Assembly: GCF_900545795.1 (NCBI RefSeq)
Contig: NZ_URAR01000004.1
Coordinates: forward strand, 1-64,000
DNA: 64,000 bases
Source: an uncultured Veillonella sp.
Lineage (GTDB): Bacteria > Bacillota > Negativicutes > Veillonellales > Veillonellaceae
Direction of reading: 5' to 3'
The notes below the pieces were generated by a model. That model did no database searches, had not been told where the DNA came from, and was given only the letters and a program-made list of their open reading frames with translations. A program made the position numbers and the translations under genes. Below are positions 8,416-17,249 of this stretch, piece after piece. Position 1 is the first letter of the stretch. Each line of letters begins with the position of its first letter.

Positions 8416-9072
8416 CTATCGCTGACTATTAATCATATGAGCCAAACGACCAGCACCAAAACCATTGTCAATATTCACTACACCGACGCCGGCGGCACAG
8501 GAATTTAACATACTTAATAATGCTGCTAACCCTTGAAAGCTTGCACCATAGCCTACGGACGTCGGTACTGCCACCACTGGTTTATTTACTAAACCACCAA
8601 CTACACTAGCTAAGGCTCCTTCCATACCAGCAATTACAATAACTACATTAGCTGATTGAATCTCTTCTAAACGATCAAATAAACGGTGAATCCCCGCCAC
8701 ACCTACATCATAGATGCGACTTACTGTATTGCCCATCAACTCTGCTGTTAAGGCTGCTTCTTCAGCTACTGGCACATCACTAGTACCAGCTGTTATAACG
8801 GCTATAGTACGATCTCCATTTTTTAAAGACCACTCTTCTTTAGAATAAATAATGCGACTGACTTCATCGTATTCTAAGCTAGGTATAGAAGATTTCAACG
8901 CATCATAAATACTTTTGCGCGCTCTTGTGCCCATAAAAAGGCTATAATGAGCCGCTAATTCTTTAAAAATAGCAATGCATTGCTCATCAGTTTTGCCTTC
9001 ACAGTAGACTACTTCTGGAAAGCCTTGCCGTTTAGCTCGATCTAAATCAAGAACCGCCTCATTATACTTCAT
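8416..9072 (-). CDS. larB: Nickel-pincer cofactor synthesis carboxylase/hydrolase LarB
   Basis: PurE-like enzyme that carboxylates nicotinic acid adenine dinucleotide and hydrolyses the phosphoanhydride, the first step to the nickel-pincer nucleotide. LDLDRAKRQGFPEVVYCEGKT, then the PurE-like core ITAGTSDVPVAEEAALTAE, VIAGMEGALASVVGGLVNKPVVAVPTSVGYG and NIDNGFGAGRLAHMIN identify it. It lacks the roughly 25-residue helical N-terminus of many LarB proteins. The ATG at 9072 is preferred over a GTG at 9081 for spacing from GAGAG. It overlaps the methylase gene upstream by 11 bases and is followed 2 bases later by larC2. No larA or larE in the window. Confidence 0.9.
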   Translation of the reverse strand: MKYNEAVLDLDRAKRQGFPEVVYCEGKTDEQCIAIFKELAAHYSLFMGTRARKSIYDALKSSIPSLEYDEVSRIIYSKEEWSLKNGDRTIAVITAGTSDVPVAEEAALTAELMGNTVSRIYDVGVAGIHRLFDRLEEIQSANVVIVIAGMEGALASVVGGLVNKPVVAVPTSVGYGASFQGLAALLSMLNSCAAGVGVVNIDNGFGAGRLAHMINSQR

Positions 9073-9889
9073 TTTTGTCACACTCTCTTATTGCATAGAA
9101 ACACAAAGCAGCTGCTACGCTTAAATTCAAAGATTCAATGGGACCATACATGGGAATGGTAATTTTTTTGTCTGCTAAAGCCATCCATTGGGGGCTAATA
9201 CCGCGCCCCTCATTGCCTAACATAAGAACTGCCGGCATTGCATAGGACGTATTATAAATAGAGCTAGCCTCTTCTAAGGCTGTTCCGTAAATAGTCACAC
9301 CTAGACTAGCTTTCAACTCCTCTACTTGGTCAATTGCAATCGATTCAAAGATAGGAATCTTAGTAATGGCGCTCATAGTGCTGCGAACTGTTTTCTCATT
9401 ATAAGGATCTACACTGCCTTTTGTCAAAAAGATAGCCTTAACACCAGCAGCCACTGCCGTTCGGATGATTGTGCCCAAGTTGCCCGGGTCTTGCACTTCA
9501 TCAAGCACTACATATATGGGAGCTAAAGAGACTCCCTTATGTAGTGCTTCTCTTTCGGAAGCTAAAAATGCATTAAAATCTAGGGGTGATTTTTTAACTA
9601 TAGCAATAATCCCCTGCCCGTGAACTGTATTTTCAACGAGATGAAATAAATCCGACTTCACTTCATACACGGCAATGCCTAATGTAGCAGCTGTTTCAGC
9701 CACTGCTTGCACCTCTGGAGAAGCAATTTCATTGATAAAAATCTGACTCACTAGCCCCGTTGATATCATATCATTCACCGCGCGAAGGCCTTCAGCCAAG
9801 TAAGAGGCGTGAATTGTGCGATATTTCTTCTTTTGTAATGATTGCGCTAGTTTAAGCATGCGACTCTCTTTTGAAGTAATTCGTTCCAT
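9062..9889 (-). CDS. TrmH/SpoU-family RNA 2'-O-methyltransferase
   Basis: SPOUT-fold RNA methyltransferase. The N-terminal SpoU substrate-binding domain (KYRTIHASYLAEGLRAV...) is followed by the knot motifs VVLDEVQDPGNLGTIIRTAV, LMLGNEGRGIS and IPMYGPIESLNLSVAAALCF. The target (tRNA or 23S rRNA) cannot be told from sequence. The ATG at 9889 has a perfect AAGGAGG 7 bases upstream; the longer frame adds nine residues that overlap this site. 275 residues, normal length. First gene of a unit with larB and larC2, a grouping that looks like convenience rather than function. Confidence 0.9.
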   Translation of the reverse strand: MERITSKESRMLKLAQSLQKKKYRTIHASYLAEGLRAVNDMISTGLVSQIFINEIASPEVQAVAETAATLGIAVYEVKSDLFHLVENTVHGQGIIAIVKKSPLDFNAFLASEREALHKGVSLAPIYVVLDEVQDPGNLGTIIRTAVAAGVKAIFLTKGSVDPYNEKTVRSTMSAITKIPIFESIAIDQVEELKASLGVTIYGTALEEASSIYNTSYAMPAVLMLGNEGRGISPQWMALADKKITIPMYGPIESLNLSVAAALCFYAIRECDKNEV

Positions 9890-10048
9890 CTTGTCACCTC
9901 CTTGACTGACACACACCTGAGCAATAAAGATAAAGCTTATTATATCATAAGCAAAGTTTTATTGTTGGACTAAAATCTAATTAAATTATAAACGCTCCCA
10001 ATTATTCCGTACAGATGTAAATAAAGCGCTTTTTACAAAATAAACCAC

Positions 10049-11833
10049 CTATATAGTCTTGGCTGACCAAAGCTTATGGAATTCGCCATTTTGATGGATT
10101 AACTCATTATAATTGCCACGCTCTACAATGCGACCTTTTTGTATTAAATAAATCATATTAGCTGAGCGAATAGTAGATAATCTATGGGCAATACTAATAA
10201 TAGTCTTTTCACCGCGAATAGATTCGATGGACTCTTGAATTAACCCTTCCGTATGACTATCTATATGCGCTGTCGCTTCATCAAAAATCAATACCTGTCT
10301 ATCCCTTACTAATACACGAGCCATAGCTAACAATTGCTTTTGACCTGTAGAAAGCAAGGAGCCTAAATAGCCTACTGGCGTATCATAACCTTGAGGCAAT
10401 CGCTCTATCATGGCGTGAAGATGAGCCTTTTGGGCCGCTTCTATTAATGCCTGTTCACTTACCTCGTCATCGTAGAGAGATAAGTTCTCCCGAATAGTCC
10501 CTTTAAATAAATGGCTGTCTTGGAACACATAACCCATCACTTCTCGCAAAACAGCAGGTGCATATTGTGTAGTATCATATCCATTGATTCGGATAGTCCC
10601 CTTAGTTGGCGTGTAAAATCCCATGAGTAAAGACATGAGCGTCGATTTACCGCCCCCTGAAGGCCCTACAATACCAACAAATTGTCCCCCTTCAATAGTT
10701 AAATTAATATCTTCTAATGCATAAGACTCTGAATTATCATAGGAAAACCACACCTGGTCAAATTCAATCGTCTTAATGACTTTTAGCTCTTCTGGTATTA
10801 CAACAGCCTCAATATCTGTATCAGCCACTTCATTAATAATAGGAACTAGTCGTTCAGCGCCTGCTAACGCACTTTGCAAATTGCTATATTTTTCTGAAAT
10901 CTCTTTTATAGGAGTGAATAATTTATTCATATATTGCAAGAAGGCAAACACAGTCCCTGCTTCTATGACAGTATCAAACCAATTAGTGAAACTAAAAATA
11001 GCAATCATAATTACAAATACTAAAGCATCCACAATCGGTCTAAAAATAGCAAAGGTTTTCACTTCAAATAAACCAGCCTCTAAAAACTCCTTGCTAATCT
11101 TATCATATTGTTTAGCCATAATGCGCTCGCCTACATAAGCTTTTATAATGACTATAAAATTGAGCATCTCTTGCACCGATGTATTGGAAGCAGCTAATTT
11201 AGTGCGAACACCGCGAAAGGCTTGACGTGCATAGATTTGGTACACATAAATAAGCACGCCCATAAGAGGAATTAAAAAGGTCACCATAATAGCCAATTTT
11301 ACATTCAGCATATACATAGATATTAAAATACCTATAATCATAAGCACACTGCTACCTAATTTTAACACTACATCAGTATATAAGGTGCGCAATGATTCCG
11401 TGTCATTCGTTACGCGAGTCACTAAATTGCCAATGGGAAGTTCACTAAAATGAGCTGGTGTACGAGCAATAATCTTGGCAAATACAGTATTTCGTATTTC
11501 AAAAATAATGTTCTGACCAAATTTCTGCAACATAAAACTGTGGATGAACATGGCAAATATGCTAATCAATATGGTGCCAAAGTAAAGACCTGCATATTGA
11601 ATAATAAGACCTAAGCTCTTAGCCGAAAAAGCTGTATCAATAACAGTTTTAATAATCCAAGGACGAAGTAAATCAAGGCCTAAGGCTAATAGTAAAAAGC
11701 TAGCTGCCACCAGTAATAAGACTAAGTGTGGCTTTATATATTCACCTAAACGTTGCAACATTAAAATGTCCTTACTCTGTGTTAAGGCTACTTCTTCTTG
11801 CACTTTATATGTACTACTATGCTGCTTACTCAA
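10049..11833 (-). CDS. ABC exporter half-transporter, second subunit
   Basis: Fused membrane and ATPase domains: six membrane helices (about residues 40-310), then Walker A GIVGPSGGGKSTLM, a Q-loop (YVFQDS), a divergent signature LLSTGQKQ in place of LSGGQ, and Walker B VLIFDEATAHID with the catalytic Glu present. The start is inferred to be TTG at 11833, 8 bases after GGAGG and overlapping the stop of the upstream gene (TTGAGTAA); no ATG in the region has a ribosome binding site. 594 residues. It pairs with the next gene as a heterodimeric multidrug-type exporter; substrate unknown. Confidence 0.88.
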   Translation of the reverse strand: MSKQHSSTYKVQEEVALTQSKDILMLQRLGEYIKPHLVLLLVAASFLLLALGLDLLRPWIIKTVIDTAFSAKSLGLIIQYAGLYFGTILISIFAMFIHSFMLQKFGQNIIFEIRNTVFAKIIARTPAHFSELPIGNLVTRVTNDTESLRTLYTDVVLKLGSSVLMIIGILISMYMLNVKLAIMVTFLIPLMGVLIYVYQIYARQAFRGVRTKLAASNTSVQEMLNFIVIIKAYVGERIMAKQYDKISKEFLEAGLFEVKTFAIFRPIVDALVFVIMIAIFSFTNWFDTVIEAGTVFAFLQYMNKLFTPIKEISEKYSNLQSALAGAERLVPIINEVADTDIEAVVIPEELKVIKTIEFDQVWFSYDNSESYALEDINLTIEGGQFVGIVGPSGGGKSTLMSLLMGFYTPTKGTIRINGYDTTQYAPAVLREVMGYVFQDSHLFKGTIRENLSLYDDEVSEQALIEAAQKAHLHAMIERLPQGYDTPVGYLGSLLSTGQKQLLAMARVLVRDRQVLIFDEATAHIDSHTEGLIQESIESIRGEKTIISIAHRLSTIRSANMIYLIQKGRIVERGNYNELIHQNGEFHKLWSAKTI

Positions 11834-13550
11834 GACCTTCACCTCCTTCGATTTGCTTAGCATATAATCTGTAATATTCGCCCTTATTAGCCAATAAAGC
11901 TTCATGAGTTCCCGACTCTACAATGGAGCCCTCTTTAAACACAATGATGCGATCAGCATCGCGCAAAGCTTCTAAGCGTTGCGATATGAAGAGCAAGGTC
12001 TGTTTGCGCCCTGACCTTAGGGTACTAATGATAGTGGAGGCGCTAAACGCATCTAAAGCTGAAAAACTATCGTCTAATAATAAATACGGCGCATTTTTAT
12101 AGAGTCCACGAGCAATGTTAACACGTTGCTTTTGACCACCAGATAAATCAGTGCCCCCTTCTTTAAGGCGCTTGCTGGCCGGTTGAAGACGCTCATTTAA
12201 ATCTCGTGTCAAAGCAGCGCGCTCAGCTGCTGCTTGAAGTGTTAGATTATGCTCTGAAGCCTCACCAAAGGCAATATTCTCCCCTATAGTGGTCCCCAGC
12301 AGATAACTTTCTGGTGGCACATAGGCAATGGAGCGACGCACCACTTCTAAAGGAAGGTGGGATATATCCTCATCATTAATGTAAATGGATTGACTGGGAA
12401 TTTCCTCTAAGCGTAATAACAATTTAAATAAAGTAGATTTCCCAGAGCCTGGTCCGCCAACGATACCAATAAATTCGCCGGGTTTTACAGTCAAATTTAC
12501 ATCCTTTAAAATTGGTTCCTTCGTATCTTCATAAGTAAAATGTAAACCTTCAATGCGAATATCACTTAAAGGTAACATGCGATTATCCTCCCCTACAGCT
12601 TCTTCGGGAAGCATGAGGAAGTCATAGATTCTATCTAAAGAAGCCAAACCTTTTTGTAAAACAGAAGCCAACGAACCTATGCCCATAATTGGCCCAATAA
12701 TGAGCAATAAATAGCCATTAATAGCTACAAAATCCCCCACTGTAAGTTCATTTCGCAAAATCAAAGTGCCACATACATAGATGGCGATGGCATAACAAAA
12801 AAATGGTGCAATATAAGTTAGAGGCGCTAGTATAGAGTCCAATAGAGCCACTTTCATATTTTTGGAGTAATTGGTTTTATTAATTTCCATAAAGCGATGT
12901 AAGCTTCGCACTTCACGGTTAAAAGCTCTAATAATAGGCATACCTAAAAAAAGCTCTTGCGCAAATTCAGTTAAATCACTATATGTATTTTGCGCTTCTC
13001 GCTGTTTAGCGCGCATGCGACGACTAACAAATAACATGGCCACCATAACAAAAGGCATAGGAGATAAAATAGTAGCCGCCAATGATAAACTAATAGAATT
13101 AGATACTAAAATAAAGGCACAGATGCCAAAGAAAATGGCATCCACTAAGATCATCACACCTAACCCTAACGAAACGCGCAAAGATGTAACATCATTGGTC
13201 ATTAAGGCCATAACCTTACCTGGACCATTCTTTTCATAATACCCCGTCTTTATGTATAGGGCATGGTCAAATAATCTCCGGCGCAATAAGAATTCAAAAC
13301 GCCGTATAGACCCTAATAGTAAATGGCGCGAAGCAAATTTTAAAATGGTCACCACTATGCCCAACACAAAAAAGTACCCTATATAGGTAGTTAGTCCTTC
13401 TCTACCATAATATAAGGTGCTAATTGCTTCACCAGTTAATTTTGGTACATATAAAAATAAAATATCGATGATAATCATCAATAAAACCCCCAGTAAATAC
13501 ACAGGCCCATAGCCTCTGAAAAACTGGGAGAAAATACGCAACTTTTTCAT
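11826..13550 (-). CDS. ABC exporter half-transporter, first subunit
   Basis: Six membrane helices followed by an ATPase domain with Walker A GIVGGPGSGKSTLF, a canonical signature LSGGQKQR, and a Walker B reading LLLDDSFSALD, where the catalytic Glu is replaced by Asp. Together with the divergent signature of the partner this is the pattern of heterodimeric exporters such as BmrCD and TM287/288, in which one of the two ATP sites is degenerate. The ATG at 13550 has AGGAG 6 bases upstream; the longest frame adds 19 residues without support. 574 residues. Transcribed divergently from tpx. Confidence 0.9.
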   Translation of the reverse strand: MKKLRIFSQFFRGYGPVYLLGVLLMIIIDILFLYVPKLTGEAISTLYYGREGLTTYIGYFFVLGIVVTILKFASRHLLLGSIRRFEFLLRRRLFDHALYIKTGYYEKNGPGKVMALMTNDVTSLRVSLGLGVMILVDAIFFGICAFILVSNSISLSLAATILSPMPFVMVAMLFVSRRMRAKQREAQNTYSDLTEFAQELFLGMPIIRAFNREVRSLHRFMEINKTNYSKNMKVALLDSILAPLTYIAPFFCYAIAIYVCGTLILRNELTVGDFVAINGYLLLIIGPIMGIGSLASVLQKGLASLDRIYDFLMLPEEAVGEDNRMLPLSDIRIEGLHFTYEDTKEPILKDVNLTVKPGEFIGIVGGPGSGKSTLFKLLLRLEEIPSQSIYINDEDISHLPLEVVRRSIAYVPPESYLLGTTIGENIAFGEASEHNLTLQAAAERAALTRDLNERLQPASKRLKEGGTDLSGGQKQRVNIARGLYKNAPYLLLDDSFSALDAFSASTIISTLRSGRKQTLLFISQRLEALRDADRIIVFKEGSIVESGTHEALLANKGEYYRLYAKQIEGGEGLE

Positions 13551-13752
13551 AGTTACTCCTAATATAAAAGATACCCATAAATTAAATAGGCATATACTTA
13601 TATGCAATGGTATACATCGTCTTAAACTATAAATTATATGAGAAAATCAGTACAATCTGTATTAATCGAAAATTGACGATTTATTATACTATTTTATCAT
13701 AAAGCCCTTAAAAGTAAAAATTAGTAAATATCGAATTTTTTTAATTTACTGT

Positions 13753-13781
13753 TTTACTATTATCCTTCAACATGCTATACT
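13753..13781 (+). promoter_or_regulatory. Sigma-A promoter of tpx
   Basis: TTTACT (13753-13758) and TATACT (13776-13781) with a 17-base spacer, about 70 bases upstream of the tpx start. No clear operator dyad was seen around it. Confidence 0.65.
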
Positions 13782-13852
13782 TGTTTATGTAAGAGAGAAA
13801 TCTCATCCAATCTTTTTGTATTCAATCAATCATTCATTAGGAGGTTAATGAA

Positions 13853-14368
13853 ATGGAAAAACGTACTGGTGTGATTACATTTTTAAATAATCCAATGACT
13901 CTTGTTGGTAAAGAAGTTAAAGTTGGCGAACAAGCTCCTGACTTTACTCTATTAGATAATGATTTACAAGCAAAAACTTTAAAAGATTACGAAGGTAAAG
14001 TAAAAATTATTTCCGTAGTACCTTCCCTTGATACTGGCGTTTGTGATGCACAAACTCGTCGTTTCAATGTAGAAGCAGCTAAACTTTCTGACGATGTAGT
14101 GATTTTAACTGTGTCCATGGACCTTCCATTCGCGCAAAAACGTTGGTGCGGTGCAGCTGGCATTGACAAAGTGGTTACACTTTCCGACCACAAAGAAGCA
14201 AGCTTCGGTACTAACTATGGTTTCTTAATCGAAGAACTTCGCCTTTTAACTCGCGGTATCGTAGTTATCGGCAAAGACAATAAAGTAGCTCATGTAGAAT
14301 ATGTTCCTGAAGTAACTCATGAAGTTAACTTCGACGCTGCTTTAGAAGCTGCTAAAAAATTAGCATAA
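13853..14368 (+). CDS. tpx: Thiol peroxidase Tpx (atypical 2-Cys peroxiredoxin)
   Basis: Reduces hydrogen peroxide and alkyl hydroperoxides with thioredoxin-derived electrons in the cytoplasm. The peroxidatic Cys is in VPSLDTGVCDAQTRRFN and the resolving Cys in QKRWCGAAG, the spacing typical of Tpx. Full length at 171 residues. GGAGG lies 8 bases before the ATG. Monocistronic, with its own promoter and a strong terminator. Likely an oxidative-stress defence in an anaerobe. Codon use is strongly biased compared with neighbours, consistent with high expression. Confidence 0.96.
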   Translation: MEKRTGVITFLNNPMTLVGKEVKVGEQAPDFTLLDNDLQAKTLKDYEGKVKIISVVPSLDTGVCDAQTRRFNVEAAKLSDDVVILTVSMDLPFAQKRWCGAAGIDKVVTLSDHKEASFGTNYGFLIEELRLLTRGIVVIGKDNKVAHVEYVPEVTHEVNFDAALEAAKKLA

Positions 14369-14416
14369 GCTAATACATAATAATAGTTACACTAAACTGA
14401 ATAATCACAGTTAAAG

Positions 14417-14464
14417 AAAGGCTGTAACGTCTAGGACTCATCCTATGGCGTTACAGCCTTTTTG
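14417..14464 (+). terminator. Intrinsic terminator of tpx, possibly bidirectional
   Basis: A 13-bp stem (14417-14429 with 14449-14461) with an inner TAGGA/TCCTA pairing, followed by T5. On the minus strand it also ends in a T-rich run and lies just after the mtaD stop at 14484, so it may serve both convergent genes. Confidence 0.88.
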
Positions 14465-14483
14465 CATTACTTATTCACACAAT

Positions 14484-15818
14484 TTATTTCATAAAAATTT
14501 GACTATGTTTCATCACTTCATGACGTAAATGCTCTTCATCAATAGTCAATAGCTCGCGATCTTTCATAAGCACTTTGCCAGCTACGATAGTTGTTACAGC
14601 ATCAGAGGAATTCGCTGCATATACTAGAGAAGCTACATCATTATAGCGCGGTAGCCAATGCATGCCAGTTACATCATATAGAACGATATCTGCCCGATAG
14701 CCTTCTTTAATTAAACCTAAATCATTATAATCTAATACCTTAGCACCTTCCACAGTACCTAAAGCTAAAGCTGTATGAGCAGGAATTACCTTAGGATCAT
14801 AATGAGTAGCCTTGTGAAGCATAGCAGCTAAACGCACCTCTTCTAACATATCAGCATTATTATTGCTAGCTGAGCCATCAGTGCCAAGGCCTACTGTAAT
14901 TCCATGTTCTAATAAAGCTGGTAAATTAGCAATCCCGCTGGCTAATTTTAAATTAGACTGCGGATTATGAGCTACTCGTACATCTTTTTCTTTCATGATA
15001 ATCATGTCATTATCAGTCAAATGCACACCATGGGCCGCTACACAACCTGTATCAAATACACCTAAATCATTGAAGTGAGCAATTGGTGTTTTACCTGTAT
15101 TCTTAATCACTTCATCGACTTCAGTTTTAGTTTCGCATAAATGCACATGAATCTGCGCGCCGAGCTCATGAGCTAAATTCATTACCTTTTTCATGTACTC
15201 ATCTGGGCAAGTATATGGCGCATGAGGTCCTAACATAACTTTAATGCGATGATCTTCAAAACCATGCCAAGTATTATACAAATGACGACTCTCATCTAAA
15301 GCCGCAGCAGCTGTTGGGGCTACCCCTGCCATGCCACGAGATAATACAGCGCGAATCCCCGTTTCTTTTACAACATTAGCAGTATCATCCATGAAAAAGT
15401 ACATATCATTAAAACATGTCGTACCAGAACGCAACATTTCGGCAATCCCTAATTGAGTGCCAATTGTTACGAGTTCATCGGTTAATTTAGCTTCTGCCGG
15501 CCAAATCGCATTGGATAACCAATCCATAAGCTCCAAATCATCAGCATAATTTCTAAATAAACCCATGGCAATATGAGTATGCGTATTTACAAAGCCTGGT
15601 GCAGCAATTTTGCCAGTACCATCTAAAACATACTCCGCCTCTTTTACGGCTTCATCAATTAGCTTTTTCCCCGCTTCTGTACTTGCCTCTTCAGTGCTAA
15701 TAATGCGCTTAATATATCCATTATCTAATAATAAAGTGGCATCTTTAATCATAACACTATCAGCGCCTAGATACTCACCTGTAATACAATCAATGTGGCG
15801 AATGACAACTTGATCCAT
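14484..15818 (-). CDS. mtaD: 5-methylthioadenosine / S-adenosylhomocysteine deaminase (MtaD-type amidohydrolase)
   Basis: Zinc amidohydrolase that deaminates S-adenosylhomocysteine, methylthioadenosine or 5'-deoxyadenosine. GFVNTHTHIAMGLFRNYADD gives the first metal His pair, QIHVHLCET the third, AAHGVHL the fourth and GLGTDGSASNN the metal Asp. 444 residues, typical. GGGAGC precedes the ATG. It is the last gene of mtnP-mtnA-ahcY-mtaD, 37 bases after ahcY. With the ahcY variant here it probably supplies S-inosylhomocysteine (see finding). Members of this family have several substrates, so the exact one is open. Confidence 0.9.
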   Translation of the reverse strand: MDQVVIRHIDCITGEYLGADSVMIKDATLLLDNGYIKRIISTEEASTEAGKKLIDEAVKEAEYVLDGTGKIAAPGFVNTHTHIAMGLFRNYADDLELMDWLSNAIWPAEAKLTDELVTIGTQLGIAEMLRSGTTCFNDMYFFMDDTANVVKETGIRAVLSRGMAGVAPTAAAALDESRHLYNTWHGFEDHRIKVMLGPHAPYTCPDEYMKKVMNLAHELGAQIHVHLCETKTEVDEVIKNTGKTPIAHFNDLGVFDTGCVAAHGVHLTDNDMIIMKEKDVRVAHNPQSNLKLASGIANLPALLEHGITVGLGTDGSASNNNADMLEEVRLAAMLHKATHYDPKVIPAHTALALGTVEGAKVLDYNDLGLIKEGYRADIVLYDVTGMHWLPRYNDVASLVYAANSSDAVTTIVAGKVLMKDRELLTIDEEHLRHEVMKHSQIFMK

Positions 15819-15855
15819 TGGCCAGCTCCCTTCTATATAAATGAAAATTTAAACT

Positions 15856-17100
15856 TTAGTTAACTGTATGCAAATAATCATATTGTTCCTGAGTTAATGT
15901 GTCTAAATCATAGCCCATGGAGTTCAATTTTACTTTGGCTATGCGTTCATCTAATTCATGTGGCAAAACGTGAACCGCAGGCTCCATAGTGGTGCCGTGG
16001 TCTAGTAAATATTCTGCAGCCAAAGCCTGCATAGCAAAAGAAAGATCCATAATTTCTGCAGGATGTCCATCACCAGCCGCTAAATTCACTAAACGACCAC
16101 CAGCCAATAAATAAAGCGTACGGCCATCAGCTAACGTATAGCCTTCAATATTTTTGCGGACATTACTATGAGATACAGCTACTTCCGCTAATTCTACACC
16201 ATTTACTTCGCAATCAAAATGACCTGCATTACACATAATAGCTTGATCCTTCATTACTTCGTAATGCTCTTTGCGAATTACATCTTTACAGCCTGTAACA
16301 GTAATAAATATGTCGCCAATAGGAGCCGCTTCAATCATTGGCATCACTTTAAAGCCATCAAATACAGCTTCAATCGCTTTAATTGGATCTACTTCTGTAA
16401 CAATAACATGTGCGCCTAAACCTTTAGCGCGCATAGCTACACCTTTACCGCACCAGCCATAACCTGCCACCACTACATTTTTACCAGTTACTGTTAAATT
16501 GGTAGTACGCATGATGCCATCCCAAACAGACTGGCCTGTGCCATAGCGATTGTCAAATAAATATTTACAGTACGAGTCATTTACTGCAATCATAGGGAAA
16601 GAAAGTTGCTTAGCATTAGCTAATGCATGAAGGCGATGAACGCCAGTTGTAGTCTCTTCAGAGCCACCGATGAGGCGTTCTTTAGCATCCTTTCGCGTAG
16701 TATGCAATAAATTAACTAAGTCACCACCATCATCAATAATAATATGTGGTTTATGGTCTAAGGCTTTATTTAGAAACATAAAGTATTCTTCTTCGCTGCA
16801 ATCATGCCAAGCGTATACAGTAATGCCCATATCCACTAACGCAGCGGCTACATCATCTTGTGTTGAAAGAGGATTAGAACCTGTCACAATTACATCGGCG
16901 CCAGCTTCTTTTAAAACAGTAGATAAGTACGCTGTCTTTGCTTCTAAATGAACACTGACTACTACAGTTTTTCCTTCAAATTTGTGACTTCCTTTAAACT
17001 CTTCTCGCAAGCTATTTAAGGCTGGCATAAAATTAGCTACCCATTCAATCTTTTTACGACCTTCAGGCGCTAAATTAATGTCTCTAATTAATGATTCCAT
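15856..17100 (-). CDS. ahcY: Adenosylhomocysteinase family protein, HxExK type (likely S-inosylhomocysteine hydrolase)
   Basis: NAD-dependent hydrolase that splits S-adenosyl- or S-inosylhomocysteine into homocysteine and the nucleoside. The NAD site is GKNVVVAGYGWCGKGVAMRAKG; NDSYCKYLFDNRYGTGQS and CNAGHFDCEV are family motifs. At 414 residues it is the short form found in archaea and Thermotoga, without the insert of the long bacterial form. In the substrate pocket, residues 51-55 read HLEAK, i.e. HxExK instead of the HxTxE of classical adenosine-preferring enzymes. The ATG at 17100 has GAGGA upstream; the longer frame translates a DNA repeat array. Sits between mtnA and mtaD in one operon. 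Confidence 0.92.
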   Translation of the reverse strand: MESLIRDINLAPEGRKKIEWVANFMPALNSLREEFKGSHKFEGKTVVVSVHLEAKTAYLSTVLKEAGADVIVTGSNPLSTQDDVAAALVDMGITVYAWHDCSEEEYFMFLNKALDHKPHIIIDDGGDLVNLLHTTRKDAKERLIGGSEETTTGVHRLHALANAKQLSFPMIAVNDSYCKYLFDNRYGTGQSVWDGIMRTTNLTVTGKNVVVAGYGWCGKGVAMRAKGLGAHVIVTEVDPIKAIEAVFDGFKVMPMIEAAPIGDIFITVTGCKDVIRKEHYEVMKDQAIMCNAGHFDCEVNGVELAEVAVSHSNVRKNIEGYTLADGRTLYLLAGGRLVNLAAGDGHPAEIMDLSFAMQALAAEYLLDHGTTMEPAVHVLPHELDERIAKVKLNSMGYDLDTLTQEQYDYLHTVN

Positions 17101-17120
17101 GTATATCCTCTTCTTTCTAT

Positions 17121-17192
17121 TTTTATATAAAGCATTCATTTTATATAAAACAATAATTTTATATAAATCACTCATTTTATATAAATCACTTA
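17121..17192. repeat. Four 18-bp tandem repeats in the ahcY leader
   Basis: Units at 17121, 17139, 17157 and 17175, each beginning TTTTATATAAA followed by a variable 7-base part (consensus xCAxTCA). Each unit holds the palindrome TTTATATAAA. The array lies 20 bases upstream of the ahcY start. Since 18 is a multiple of three, the upstream reading frame stays open across it, which explains a spurious N-terminal extension. Confidence 0.9.
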
Positions 17193-17199
17193 GACTATG

Positions 17200-17229
17200 T
17201 GATGAATGTTAGTTACTGTACATTCATCA
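17200..17229 (-). other. Hairpin between mtnA and ahcY
   Basis: A perfect 10-bp stem (17200-17209 with 17220-17229) and a 10-base loop, in the 149-base gap after mtnA. There is no T run, so it is not an intrinsic terminator; an mRNA stability or processing element is possible. Confidence 0.6.
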
Positions 17230-17249
17230 TAAAGCCTATAAACGCTCTA

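Noticed and set aside
7883..8430. Programmed frameshift joining larB to larC2
   Set aside because: No slippery heptamer or stimulatory structure is evident, and the GTG start two bases after the stop explains expression by coupling.
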